From DATAFO01 sp046728015 (lineage in GTDB: Bacteria; Actinomycetota; Thermoleophilia; Solirubrobacterales; 70-9), in contig JBKPDQ010000192.1 in the NCBI GenBank assembly GCA_046728015.1, forward strand, positions 1 to 25,929: a DNA stretch of 25,929 bases, given 5' to 3'. This document shows positions 14,329 to 23,204 of this stretch, in pieces. A model generated the notes under the pieces. The model did not search any database. It was given only the letters and a program-made list of their open reading frames with translations, and was not told the DNA's origin. A program made the translations under genes and the position numbers. Every line of letters starts with the position of its first letter. The first letter of the stretch is position 1.

Positions 14329-14334
14329 TAGGCT
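14329..14334 (+). promoter_or_regulatory. -10-like hexamer (TAGGCT) of the amidase gene
   Basis: TAGGCT ends 6 nt before ATG 14341, with no ribosome site between. It fits the TANNNT/leaderless pattern seen at other genes here. Confidence 0.35.
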
Positions 14335-14340
14335 GGCGCG

Positions 14341-15810
14341 ATGGACGGCGTCGAGCTTGCGTTTGCGGGCATCGCCCGACAGACGGAGCTGATCCGCTCG
14401 CGCGAGGTGTCCTCCCGCGAGCTGGTCGAGCTCTACCTGGACCGGATCGAGCGCATCGATCCGCAGCTGAACGCTTTCCGCAAGGTGCTGGATCAGCGGG
14501 CCCTGGCCGACGCCGACGCGGCCGACCGGCGAGTCGCCGCTGGCAAGGAGGCGCCGTTGCTCGGCGTGCCGATCGCCGTCAAGGATGTCGAGGACCTCGA
14601 GGGCGAAGTGACAACCTTTGGAACTGGCGCCTACGACGAGCCGGCGGCGGCAGATTCGGAGCTGGTGCGAAGACTGCGTGCGGCAGGCGCTGTGATCCTC
14701 GGCAAGACCAACCTTCCGGAGCTCGCGATCTGTGGTTTCACGGAGTCGAAGACCTGGGGAATCACGCGGAACCCCTGGAGCACCGACCGGACCTCGGGTG
14801 GCTCCAGCGGCGGAAGCGGCACGGCGGTCGCGGCCGGCTTGGTGGGCGCCGCGTCCGCGTCGGACGGGGCGGGTTCGATCAGGATCCCAGCGGCGTTCTG
14901 TGGTCTTTTCGGTCTCAAGCCTCAGGTCGGAAGGCTTCCGTTCGAGCCCGTGGGCCACTGGTACGGGATGTCGGTCAACGGGTGCCTGACTCGCACGGTA
15001 CGCGACACGGCCTTGTACCTGGACCAGACTCTGCTTCGGGGCGGCGAGCGCGGGGCGCCTCCGCCGCCGGATCGTCCGTATCAGGAGGCGGCGGCCAGTT
15101 CGCCCGGACGGCTGCGCATCGCGATCTCGGACAAGCCGCTAAGGGCCGCCGCCCCGCCGATCGTCACTGACGAGGTCAAGGGCGGGCTCGCCGAGACGGC
15201 GGAGCTGCTGGCGTCCTTGGGGCATGACGTTCGTGACGAGCACCCGCGCTACGGCGCGAGCGGCAACCGGGTCATCACCCGGTACTCGCGTGGGATCCAC
15301 GATGACGTGGCCGGGGTCCCGCACCCAGAGCGACTCGAGTCCCGTACGCGCGGATTCGGGCGCCTCGGGGCCGTCTATCCGGCACGATTCGCACGCCGCG
15401 CTCGCCGCCTCGCTGAACGCGACGCCGAGCGCATCAACCGCATCTTCGACAGGGCGGACGTACTGATCACGCCGACCGTCGGCGAGCCCCCAATCGAAGT
15501 CGGCCGCTGGGCTCGAGCCGGTGCGCTGCGCACGGAGCTCGGCATGAGCCGCACGTATTGCTTCACGCCGATCTGGAACCACACCGGGCAACCGGCTGCC
15601 TCGATACCGGCTGGCTTCACAGACACCGGCCTGCCGCTCGCGGTCCAGCTCATCGGGCGGCCGAACGACGAGGCGACGCTGATCTCACTCGCCGCCCAGA
15701 TCGAGGCCGAGCGCCCCTGGGCGAACGCGCGCCCGCCGATCTCATCGGGGCTGGGCTCGGCGACGACGGGCCGCCGTCCTGGCGCTTTCTGCAGCCACGT
15801 CGGTGCATAA
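14341..15810 (+). CDS. Amidase-signature family amidohydrolase
   Basis: The 489-aa Ser-cisSer-Lys hydrolase of amides or acyl-amides has catalytic Lys81 in GVPIAVKDV, cis-Ser155 in GGSSGGSG and nucleophile Ser179 in DGAGSIRIP. The Lys-Ser and Ser-Ser spacings (74 and 24) match the family. No signal peptide. The C-terminus carries the expected AASIPAGFTDTGLPLAVQLIG segment and then a low-complexity ~20-residue tail. It is not a GatA by context (no gatB or gatC nearby) and more likely acts on a small amide. The start ATG 14341 has a -10-like hexamer 6 nt upstream. It sits between the thiolase/HAD pair and the mutase gene. Confidence 0.92.
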   Translation: MDGVELAFAGIARQTELIRSREVSSRELVELYLDRIERIDPQLNAFRKVLDQRALADADAADRRVAAGKEAPLLGVPIAVKDVEDLEGEVTTFGTGAYDEPAAADSELVRRLRAAGAVILGKTNLPELAICGFTESKTWGITRNPWSTDRTSGGSSGGSGTAVAAGLVGAASASDGAGSIRIPAAFCGLFGLKPQVGRLPFEPVGHWYGMSVNGCLTRTVRDTALYLDQTLLRGGERGAPPPPDRPYQEAAASSPGRLRIAISDKPLRAAAPPIVTDEVKGGLAETAELLASLGHDVRDEHPRYGASGNRVITRYSRGIHDDVAGVPHPERLESRTRGFGRLGAVYPARFARRARRLAERDAERINRIFDRADVLITPTVGEPPIEVGRWARAGALRTELGMSRTYCFTPIWNHTGQPAASIPAGFTDTGLPLAVQLIGRPNDEATLISLAAQIEAERPWANARPPISSGLGSATTGRRPGAFCSHVGA

Positions 15811-15827
15811 GGCGCCAGGCGCGGACC

Positions 15828-15833
15828 TACACT
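15828..15833 (+). promoter_or_regulatory. -10-like hexamer (TACACT) of the mutase large subunit gene
   Basis: TACACT ends 6 nt before ATG 15840. There is no ribosome site, so a leaderless transcript is likely. The same hexamer precedes meaB, the gene for the mutase chaperone. Confidence 0.4.
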
Positions 15834-15839
15834 GTCCCC

Positions 15840-17498
<1,659 letters not shown>

Positions 17499-17523
17499 GG
17501 CGGTAGGCCCGCACGAGGAGCGG

Positions 17524-17679
17524 TTGCGGGCCCTGCTGGCGGCGAGCGACGCCCCGATCGACGAGACGCACGTGTGGGCGCATCGGTTCCGCAACGGCAG
17601 AGCGGTCGCCTACGCGATCGCCCGGGACCGCGAGGAGGCGCTGCCGCGCCGCCGGCCTAGCGCTCTGAGCGACGAATGA
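17524..17679 (+). CDS. Possible small protein (about 51 aa) after the mutase gene
   Basis: A frame open from the mutase end to TGA 17679 encodes RALLAASDAPIDETHVWAH, then a basic stretch and an acidic/Arg-rich tail. TTG 17524 is the only usual start, with GAGGAG 3 nt before it, which is rather close. The composition looks protein-like, but I recognise no family. It could be a small helper, the leftover of a longer gene, or noncoding. The stop lies inside palindromic repeat copy 2. Confidence 0.35.
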   Translation: MRALLAASDAPIDETHVWAHRFRNGRAVAYAIARDREEALPRRRPSALSDE

Positions 17680-17724
17680 TGACTCGAGGGGCTATAGCCC
17701 CCAGAACTCATCAATCGTCGGCGC
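17670..17724. repeat. Dispersed long palindrome, copy 2
   Basis: The core GGGGCTATAGCCCC (17688-17701) is a perfect 14-bp palindrome. It is flanked by CGACGAATGATGA on the left and TCATCAATCGTCG on the right, which pair over about 12 of 13 bases. The right half matches copy 1 at 4301-4331 with 4 differences in 31. It lies between co-directional genes, as does copy 1. Confidence 0.7.
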
Positions 17725-17768
17725 CCAGCTGGGTTTTCGCTACCTCATCGGCTGGGTATTCGCTCGAC

Positions 17769-18080
17769 ATGGCACTCAAGGTGATGCCCAACGAGGTCGA
17801 CGGGTGGGATGTAGTCCGCGAGGACGAGGGCGTTGCGGTGTCCAATCACCCCACGCGCGAGCAGGCCGAGGAGGCCGCCAGCATCCGCGCCGCCGAGGAG
17901 CGGCTCGCCGACGAAGGCGACACGCCGGTTGTCGTCGACACACAGCACATCCACCCGATCGACGACACCAGGCAGGGCATGCTGCCCGCGTTCCTGTCTC
18001 TCAGCGGCCTGCTGATCGCGATCACGGTGCTGGTCGTGGTGATCGCGCTGATCGGAGCGCTCACCGGCTTCGGTTCCTAG
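17769..18080 (+). CDS. DUF2188-like small membrane protein
   Basis: The 103-aa protein has two parts. Residues 1-60 (ALKVMPNEVDGWDVVREDEG, then an Ala/Glu-rich helix containing TREQAEEAASIRAAEERL and a short strand with PVVVDTQHIH) resemble DUF2188, a small domain with a Trp-containing beta hairpin and a helix. Residues ~72-98 (LSLSGLLIAITVLVVVIALI) form one transmembrane helix with a short tail. No clear ribosome site precedes ATG 17769. Placed between the two mutase subunit genes, it interrupts what would otherwise be an icmA-icmB pair. Function unknown. Confidence 0.7.
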   Translation: MALKVMPNEVDGWDVVREDEGVAVSNHPTREQAEEAASIRAAEERLADEGDTPVVVDTQHIHPIDDTRQGMLPAFLSLSGLLIAITVLVVVIALIGALTGFGS

Positions 18081-18122
18081 CGCGTCGGCGAACCGCTGCA
18101 CTACGCTCCGGTATTCCACTGA

Positions 18123-18136
18123 GGGGCATTTGCCCC
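18123..18136. promoter_or_regulatory. Perfect palindrome upstream of the B12-binding subunit gene
   Basis: GGGGCA-TT-TGCCCC is symmetric over all 14 bases. It is centred about 36 bp before ATG 18166, between the DUF2188-like gene and the B12-binding subunit. It is either an operator or a short terminator stem for the upstream gene; no T-run follows. Confidence 0.4.
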
Positions 18137-18165
18137 GGAAACAGGCACGTGACGGTGGTTGTGTA

Positions 18166-18594
18166 ATGAGCGAGCAGTCCGAGGAGGCCTCCAAGACGCG
18201 AACGATCCGGGTGGTCGTCGCAAAGCCGGGCTTGGACGGACACGACCGCGGGGCGAAGATCATCGCCCGGGCACTGCGCGACGCGGGCATGGAGGTGATC
18301 TACACCGGCCTTCATCAGACGCCCGAGCAGATCGCTGCGACCGTGGTCCAGGAGGACGCCGACGCCGTCGGCCTATCGATCCTTTCGGGCGCCCACATGA
18401 CGCTGGTGCCCCGTGTGGTGGAGATGCTGCGCGAGCAGGGCGCCGACGACGTCGTGGTCACGGTCGGCGGCACGATCCCCGCCGACGACGTCCCGGAGCT
18501 CAAGAAGCTCGGAATCGCCGAGGTCTTCACGCCCGGCGCCTCCACCGACGAGATCGTCGAGTTCGTTCGCGGCGCGGTCGCCGCGCGGACCTGA
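18166..18594 (+). CDS. icmB: B12-binding small subunit of the acyl-CoA mutase
   Basis: The 142-aa Rossmann-like cobalamin-binding protein has the signature D-x-H-x-x-G as Asp24-Gly-His26-Asp-Arg-Gly29 in KPGLDGHDRGAKII, so His26 is the lower axial ligand of base-off cobalamin. The other marks, S-x-L in GLSILSGAHM and GG in TVGGTIPADD, follow in order. This is the IcmB/MutA2-type stand-alone domain that joins the 552-aa large subunit. ATG 18166 is chosen because the protein begins there at normal family length; the ribosome site is weak. The gene is 0.7 kb downstream of icmA, separated by two small genes. Substrate choice resides in the large subunit. Confidence 0.93.
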   Translation: MSEQSEEASKTRTIRVVVAKPGLDGHDRGAKIIARALRDAGMEVIYTGLHQTPEQIAATVVQEDADAVGLSILSGAHMTLVPRVVEMLREQGADDVVVTVGGTIPADDVPELKKLGIAEVFTPGASTDEIVEFVRGAVAART

Positions 18595-18668
18595 CCGGGC
18601 GAGCACGCCACCGTTCGGAGGCACGGCCCCGGGCTGCGGCAGGCCCGCGAAGTGGGCCGGAAACGTGC

Positions 18669-18684
18669 TTGACTGACGAGTCAA
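18669..18684. promoter_or_regulatory. TetR-type operator upstream of etfBA
   Basis: TTGACT-GACG-AGTCAA is a perfect 16-bp inverted repeat of the type bound by TetR-family acyl-CoA regulators. It overlaps the likely -35 of the etfB promoter. Confidence 0.55.
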
Positions 18685-18707
18685 TCGGGCACCCGGCTCG
18701 CTAAGAT
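18679..18707 (+). promoter_or_regulatory. Probable etfB promoter
   Basis: TAAGAT at 18702-18707 is a good -10. Seventeen bp upstream lies AGTCAA (18679-18684), a poor -35 and the right arm of the palindrome. The leader is about 50 nt, with AAGGAGAG before the TTG start. Confidence 0.45.
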
Positions 18708-18762
18708 CACCGCCGCCCCCGGCCCCTGGCGGGGCGCTCCACCACCCTAAGGAGAGCGTGAG

Positions 18763-19554
18763 TTGAAGATTTGCTGTCTGGTCAAGGAGGTTCCGGACGC
18801 CGCAGTCACCAAGCGGATCGATCCGAACACCAAGCGGCTCGATCGCAGCGGCGAGAAGAACCTCAACCCGTTCGACACACACGGCATCGAGGCCGCGATG
18901 CAGATTCGCGAGGGCGGGAACGCCGATGTCGACGAGATCGTGGCCGTCACGATGGGTCCCGAGTCCGCCGTGCGCGCGCTGCACAAGGCGGTGGCGCTGG
19001 GCGCCGACCGCTCCCTGCACCTCACCGATACCGCGCTCGAGGGCTCCGACGTCTGCGCCACCGGCTACGCGCTGGCAAGAGCGCTCGAGACCGAGAGTCC
19101 GGACCTGGTGCTCCTCGGCCAGCAGTCGGACGACGGCGAGTGCTACACGATTGGGGCGGTCGTGGCCGACCACCTGAAGATGCCGTCGCTGACGCAGGTC
19201 ATCAAGATCGAGGTCGAAGACGGCAAGCTGATCTGCGAGCGCCAGGCCGAGTACGGCTACGACACCGTGGAGATTGAGCTGCCCGCCGTGATCTCCGTCG
19301 GCGACGCGATCAACGAGCCGCGCTATCCCTCGCTCAAGGCGATCATGGGCGCGAAGAAGAAGCCTCTCGACACGAAGGCGATCGGCGACCTGGGCATCGA
19401 GGCCGGCCAGGTCGGCGAGCAGGGCTCCAAGACGCAGGTGCTGGAGATCAATCCGCCGCCGCAGAAGGAGCCCGGCGAGATCATCGAGGACGAGGACACC
19501 AACGAGACGGTCGAAAAGATCGTCGCCTGGCTGGATGAGAGGAAGCTGATCTGA
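18763..19554 (+). CDS. etfB: Electron transfer flavoprotein beta subunit
   Basis: The 263-aa protein begins MKICCLVKEVPDAA and continues with NPFDTHGIEAAMQIREGG, the usual EtfB N-terminus. The AMP/nucleotide site blocks PDLVLLGQQSDDGECYTIG and the ETF-beta signature around CERQAEYGYDTVEIELPAVI are present. With EtfA it forms the FAD heterodimer that takes electrons from acyl-CoA dehydrogenases. TTG 18763 is the start because AAGGAGAG sits 8 nt upstream and no other in-frame start fits. The stop overlaps the etfA ATG by one base. A perfect palindrome and a -10 lie 50-100 bp upstream. Confidence 0.96.
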   Translation: MKICCLVKEVPDAAVTKRIDPNTKRLDRSGEKNLNPFDTHGIEAAMQIREGGNADVDEIVAVTMGPESAVRALHKAVALGADRSLHLTDTALEGSDVCATGYALARALETESPDLVLLGQQSDDGECYTIGAVVADHLKMPSLTQVIKIEVEDGKLICERQAEYGYDTVEIELPAVISVGDAINEPRYPSLKAIMGAKKKPLDTKAIGDLGIEAGQVGEQGSKTQVLEINPPPQKEPGEIIEDEDTNETVEKIVAWLDERKLI

Positions 19555-20528
19555 TGGCTGGCGTCCTGGTCTATGCCCTTCACGACGACGAGGGCAACTT
19601 CAACAAGAACTCCCTTGGCGCGATCTCCGAGGCCGCGAAGCTCGCCGACCAGCTCGGCTCCGAGGCCGCAGCGGTGGTCGTGGGCGAGGTCTCGGACGAT
19701 GCCGCGGCGAGCCTCGGTTCCTACGGCGCCAAGCGCGTGTTCCGGGCCGGGTCCGCGCCCGAAGGCCTCGCGCAACCGATCGTCGACGTGATGGCCAAGG
19801 TCATCGGCGACGAGGGCTTTGACTACGCCTTGTTCGGCGGCGGTCTGCTCGGCTTCGAGATCGGCGCCGGCCTGACCGCGCGCCTCAACGCCGGCGTGAC
19901 GATGGAGGTGACCGCGGTCAAGGTGGCCGATGGGAAGCTGATTGCCGAGCGGCCGGTGCTTCAGGACTCGGCTGTCGTCGACGTGGGTTACGTCGACCAG
20001 CCGGGGATCATCATCGGGCGCCTGAACGCCTTCGACGCAACCGAGAGCGGGGGTGGGACGGCCGAGGTCGTCGACGTCGAGGTCGAGCTCTCGGACTGGT
20101 CAACGAAGGCGAAGATGCGCCAGCGCGGGGAGCAGCGCGGCGAGGACGTCAACATCGAGGACGCCGACATCCTCGTCGGAGGCGGTCGCGGCCTCGGCGA
20201 GGCGGCGAACTTCAAGCTCGCCGAGGAGCTCGCGGAGTCGCTCGGGGGCGCGGTCGCCGCGACGCGGGCGGTCGTCGACGCCGGCTGGTACCCGTACGCG
20301 GCCCAGATCGGGCAGACCGGAAAGACCGTGGCGCCGAAGCTCTATCTCGCCGCCGGAATCTCGGGCGCGATCCAGCACAAGGTGGGGATGCAGAGCTCCG
20401 AGAACATCCTCGCGATCAACAAGGACCCGAACGCGCCGATCTTCGAGTTCGCGGACCTCGGGATCGTCGGCGACCTGCACAAGATCCTGCCGAAGCTGAC
20501 CGAGGCGGTGAAGGCTAGGCGCGGGTGA
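19554..20528 (+). CDS. etfA: Electron transfer flavoprotein alpha subunit
   Basis: The 324-aa protein has the N-terminal domain (ALHDDEGNFNKNSLGAISEA) and the C-terminal FAD-binding domain GQTGKTVAPKLYLAAGISGA followed by IQH (Ser270 to His275), then NILAINKDPNAPIFEFADLG, all EtfA hallmarks. It pairs with the adjacent EtfB. The ATG overlaps the etfB stop by one base. The 186-bp gap after it holds three palindromes and then the quinone oxidoreductase gene, so all three proteins of the electron route to the quinone pool are together. In mycobacteria the etfBA pair adjoins the methyltransferase-GH57-GT4 cluster; here they are 16 kb apart. Confidence 0.96.
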   Translation: MAGVLVYALHDDEGNFNKNSLGAISEAAKLADQLGSEAAAVVVGEVSDDAAASLGSYGAKRVFRAGSAPEGLAQPIVDVMAKVIGDEGFDYALFGGGLLGFEIGAGLTARLNAGVTMEVTAVKVADGKLIAERPVLQDSAVVDVGYVDQPGIIIGRLNAFDATESGGGTAEVVDVEVELSDWSTKAKMRQRGEQRGEDVNIEDADILVGGGRGLGEAANFKLAEELAESLGGAVAATRAVVDAGWYPYAAQIGQTGKTVAPKLYLAAGISGAIQHKVGMQSSENILAINKDPNAPIFEFADLGIVGDLHKILPKLTEAVKARRG

Positions 20529-20591
20529 CTCCACGCGTCGCACACCCGGATGGCGCGCCTGGCCATCGCATCTCTTCGTCCTCGGGCGCTC

Positions 20592-20608
20592 GTTTGCTGC
20601 AAGCAAAC
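20592..20608. promoter_or_regulatory. Inverted repeat 1 in the etfA/ETF-QO gap
   Basis: GTTTGCT-GCA-AGCAAAC has perfect 7-bp arms with a 3-bp centre, AT-richer than its surroundings. It is a possible operator or hairpin. Confidence 0.4.
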
Positions 20609-20643
20609 GTCGCGCCATGCGTCCTTGATCTGCTCGGCCATGC

Positions 20644-20658
20644 GCACCCCCGGGGTGC
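20644..20658. promoter_or_regulatory. Inverted repeat 2 in the etfA/ETF-QO gap
   Basis: GCACCCC-C-GGGGTGC is symmetric over 15 bases, about 57-71 bp before the ETF-QO start. Confidence 0.3.
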
Positions 20659-20685
20659 ACGCGGCGTGAAGTCAACCGCGCCAAG

Positions 20686-20701
20686 GGGCGGCTAGCCGCC
20701 C
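20686..20701. promoter_or_regulatory. Inverted repeat 3 just before the ETF-QO ribosome site
   Basis: GGGCGGCTAGCCGCCC is a perfect 16-bp palindrome abutting the GGAGGAG ribosome site (20702-20708), so it could affect ETF-QO transcription or translation. Confidence 0.4.
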
Positions 20702-20714
20702 GGAGGAGCTCCCG

Positions 20715-22412
20715 ATGCCCGTCGTCCCGAAGGAGTTTCCGCCGCCGGTAGACGAGGCGGAGTTCATCGCCGAGCCGACCGATCCCGAAGAGGAGCGGAT
20801 CGAAGTCGGCGTGGCGATCGTCGGCGGCGGACCGGCCGGGCTCGCCTGCGCCAATCGCCTCCTGCAGCTGCTGAAGGACGAGCCCAAGCTGACAGAGCGC
20901 CTGGGCGAGGTACCGGTCGCCGTGATCGAGAAGGGCAAGGTCTGCGGCGCGCACGGGCTCTCCGGCGCGAACCTGCGGCCTGGGGCGATGCGGGAGCTGT
21001 TCCCGGACCTCGAGCCGGACGACTGGCCGTTCGCCTTCCAGGAGGTGACCAAGGACGCGGTCTACCTGCTGACCAAGAAGCTGGCGCTGCCGCTGGTGCC
21101 GATGCCGCCCAACTTCCGCAACCACGGCAACTTCGTGGTCTCGGTCTCAAAGCTCTCGCGCTTCCTGGCCGAGAAGGCCGAGGAAGCGGGCGCCTACATC
21201 CTCACCGAGACCGTCGCCGACAAGCTGCTGGTCTCCAACCGCATCGTGCGCGGGATCCGCTCCGGCGATCGCGGCCGGGGCAAGGACGGCGAGCCGCTGG
21301 CGAACTTCGAGCCCGGCTCCGACGTGGTCGCGAACGCGACCGTGCTGGCCGAGGGCACGCTCGGCCACCTGACCCAGGCGGCGATCGACTACTACGACCT
21401 CTCTGGCTCGCTCCCCGTGCGCTGGGAGCTCGGCGTCAAGGAGGTCTGGGAGGTCGTGGAGCCGCTCGACCGCGTGATCCACACGATGGGCTGGCCGCTG
21501 CGCAAGGGCGCGAAGTGGCACGAGTTCGGCGGCAGCTTCATCTACCCGATGGGCGAGGACAAGCTCTGCATCGGGATGGTCATCGGTCTCGACTACACCG
21601 ACGCGACGCTCTCGTGCCACGACCTGCTGCAGGAGCTGAAGACGCACCCGTTCGTGCGCAAGCTGCTGGAGGGCGGCAAGCGGGTGGCCTGGGGCGCGAA
21701 GACGATCCCGTCGGGCGGCTACTGGTCGATGCCCCGCAGCCTCGCGGTGCCGGGCATGGTGATCGCCGGCGACGCGGCGAGCATGGTGAACGTCCCGGAG
21801 CTCAAGGGCATCCACTACGGGATGTACGCCGGCATGTACGCCGCCGAGGCGATCGTGGAGGCGCTCAAGCGCGACGACGTCGACTTCTCGAGCTACCACG
21901 ACCGCGTGCACGAGTCGGAGATCGGCCGCGACCTGTTCCGCTCCCGCAACATGCGCCAGCCGTTCTCGAAGGGCTTCTTCGTCGGTGGGGCGGTGGCGAG
22001 CGCGATGACCATCACCCAGGGCGCCTTCCCCGGCGGCAAGTGGGAGCACGAGGCCGACACCGAGATCGCGATGAGCCCCGACGGGGCGGCCTCGCGGTAT
22101 CCCGAGCCCGACAATGAGCTGACCTTCAACAAGCTCGACTCCGTCTTCCTGTCGGGCAACGCCACGCGCGACGACGCGCCAAATCACGTTCGCGTGCAGG
22201 AGCACGTCCCCAGGGAGCTGGCGCAGACCTGGGTGAGCCTGTGCCCGGCCCAGGTCTACGAGATCCCGGAGGACCAGCTGGAAAGCGGCGCGGCCGAGGT
22301 GGACGTTCACGTCACGCCGTCCAACTGCGTCCAGTGCGGGGCGATCAACGCGAAGGGCGGCCGGCTGACGATGCCCGAGGGCGGCGACGGCCCTCTGTAC
22401 CAAGAGACCTGA
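20715..22412 (+). CDS. Electron transfer flavoprotein:quinone oxidoreductase (ETF-QO)
   Basis: The 565-aa membrane-associated flavo-iron-sulfur enzyme moves electrons from reduced ETF to quinone. FAD is bound at VAIVGGGPAGLACA (Gly37 to Gly42). ETF-QO landmarks KVCGAHGLSGANLRPGAM, MPPNFRNHGNFVVS, GGSFIYPMGEDKLCIGMVIG and GDAASMVNVPELKGIHYGM are all present. The C-terminal ferredoxin-like domain normally binds 4Fe-4S through four Cys (C, then CxxCxxC). Here Cys510, Cys538 and Cys541 are present, but the fourth position is Ile544 (NCVQCGAINAKGG). ATG 20715 follows GGAGGAG at 6 nt. The stop overlaps a possible small frame by one base. It is the partner of the upstream etfBA and of the acyl-CoA dehydrogenase at 8.2-9.4 kb. 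Confidence 0.95.
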   Translation: MPVVPKEFPPPVDEAEFIAEPTDPEEERIEVGVAIVGGGPAGLACANRLLQLLKDEPKLTERLGEVPVAVIEKGKVCGAHGLSGANLRPGAMRELFPDLEPDDWPFAFQEVTKDAVYLLTKKLALPLVPMPPNFRNHGNFVVSVSKLSRFLAEKAEEAGAYILTETVADKLLVSNRIVRGIRSGDRGRGKDGEPLANFEPGSDVVANATVLAEGTLGHLTQAAIDYYDLSGSLPVRWELGVKEVWEVVEPLDRVIHTMGWPLRKGAKWHEFGGSFIYPMGEDKLCIGMVIGLDYTDATLSCHDLLQELKTHPFVRKLLEGGKRVAWGAKTIPSGGYWSMPRSLAVPGMVIAGDAASMVNVPELKGIHYGMYAGMYAAEAIVEALKRDDVDFSSYHDRVHESEIGRDLFRSRNMRQPFSKGFFVGGAVASAMTITQGAFPGGKWEHEADTEIAMSPDGAASRYPEPDNELTFNKLDSVFLSGNATRDDAPNHVRVQEHVPRELAQTWVSLCPAQVYEIPEDQLESGAAEVDVHVTPSNCVQCGAINAKGGRLTMPEGGDGPLYQET

Positions 22413-22528
22413 TGGCCGACCGGACCGACGCCACAGGCGAGGTCCGCGTCGAGTCGCGTAAGCCAGCTTCGCTATCTGACGGAGAGCTCGCGACTCCCCA
22501 GCGGGGCGTGACAGGTCGACGAGACTAG
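22412..22528 (+). CDS. Possible small coupled protein (38 aa)
   Basis: ATG 22412 overlaps the ETF-QO stop by one base. The frame encodes MADRTDATGEVRVESRKPAS and 18 further hydrophilic residues before TAG 22528. No family is recognised and there is no hydrophobic segment. The coupling and lack of other function in this 116-bp gap are the only support. It may be a decayed gene. Confidence 0.25.
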   Translation: MADRTDATGEVRVESRKPASLSDGELATPQRGVTGRRD

Positions 22529-23128
22529 CTAGCCCAGCACCGTCACCCAGAGCTTGCGGTCCTTGAAGATCCCCGTCCCGCCCGTCGCCTCGTAGCGAAG
22601 CGAGAAGACGTTCTTGCCCGGGGGCGGGGCCAGCACGATCCAGCCGCCGCGTCCACGCGCGATAACGCCGTCGGGCGGCGCCAAGCCGGGCGCTGTCCGA
22701 CGCGTCTCGAAGGCGGCGGCGCCGAACGACATCAGCTGATCGGCAGCGGGCATGAATTCGGCCTCGTGCAGGGAAACGCGGGCCTCGTTTGCGCCACCGC
22801 CGGTGACCCGTCCCTCGACTTGGGCGAAGACAGCTACCAACGCACCCTTGGGAACTTTGACCTTCACCTGCGGTCCACCGAGCGCCACGGGACTGTTCGA
22901 GGTCGTCGTCGCCTCACCCGCCTTGGCCTTCACCTTTGTCAAGTCCGTACGGCTGGCGTCCACAGCCCGCTTGCGGATGTCGGGCTTCCGCACCTGGCCG
23001 TTCTTGATGTCGTCGGAGCGCACAGAGTTGCGCCCGTCGAGAGCCACCGCCGTGCCACCGAGCGCCGCGAACAGCGCCACCAGCGCGATTGCAGTCGCCG
23101 GTGACGGCATTCGTCCCTTGCCTTGCAT
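22529..23128 (-). CDS. Secreted hypothetical protein of a Thermoleophilia-type family
   Basis: The product is 199 aa. Residues 1-32 form a signal peptide or N-terminal anchor (SPATAIALVALFAALGGTAV, with the LGGTAVA-type end). Next comes NSVRSDDIKNGQVRKPDIRK, a polar repeat-like segment that I know from many exported proteins of Solirubrobacterales/Gaiellales. The rest (~80-199) is a beta-rich extracellular domain (VKVKVPKGALVAVFAQVEGR, then WIVLAPPPGKNVFSLRYEAT) with no cysteine. ATG 23128 has a very strong ribosome site (AGGAGGAGG). Likely exported; function unknown. It is convergent with the ETF-QO unit, touching it at the stop codon. Confidence 0.8.
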   Translation of the reverse strand: MQGKGRMPSPATAIALVALFAALGGTAVALDGRNSVRSDDIKNGQVRKPDIRKRAVDASRTDLTKVKAKAGEATTTSNSPVALGGPQVKVKVPKGALVAVFAQVEGRVTGGGANEARVSLHEAEFMPAADQLMSFGAAAFETRRTAPGLAPPDGVIARGRGGWIVLAPPPGKNVFSLRYEATGGTGIFKDRKLWVTVLG

Positions 23129-23204
23129 CGATCCTCCTCCTGGTCCCTGAGTTGTGTCCGTCGGCTGACCTACCCGCGTTGCGGGCCGGCAAACCGGAGG
23201 CTGA

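Noticed and set aside
14341..15810. Amidase as GatA of the tRNA-dependent amidotransferase
   Set aside because: No gatB or gatC nearby; amidase-signature residues alone do not show GatA.
17688..17720. GGGGCTATAG resembling the 5' end of a tRNA
   Set aside because: The following bases continue a palindrome; no D, anticodon or T arm can be drawn.
18595..18668. GC-rich hairpin GGCCC...GGGCC as terminator after the B12 subunit gene
   Set aside because: No T-run and a poor stem; not distinct from background in such GC-rich DNA.
20342..20647. 101-codon minus-strand frame across the etfA end and the gap
   Set aside because: It overlaps etfA coding sequence, has no ribosome site, and its only unusual part is palindromic intergenic DNA.
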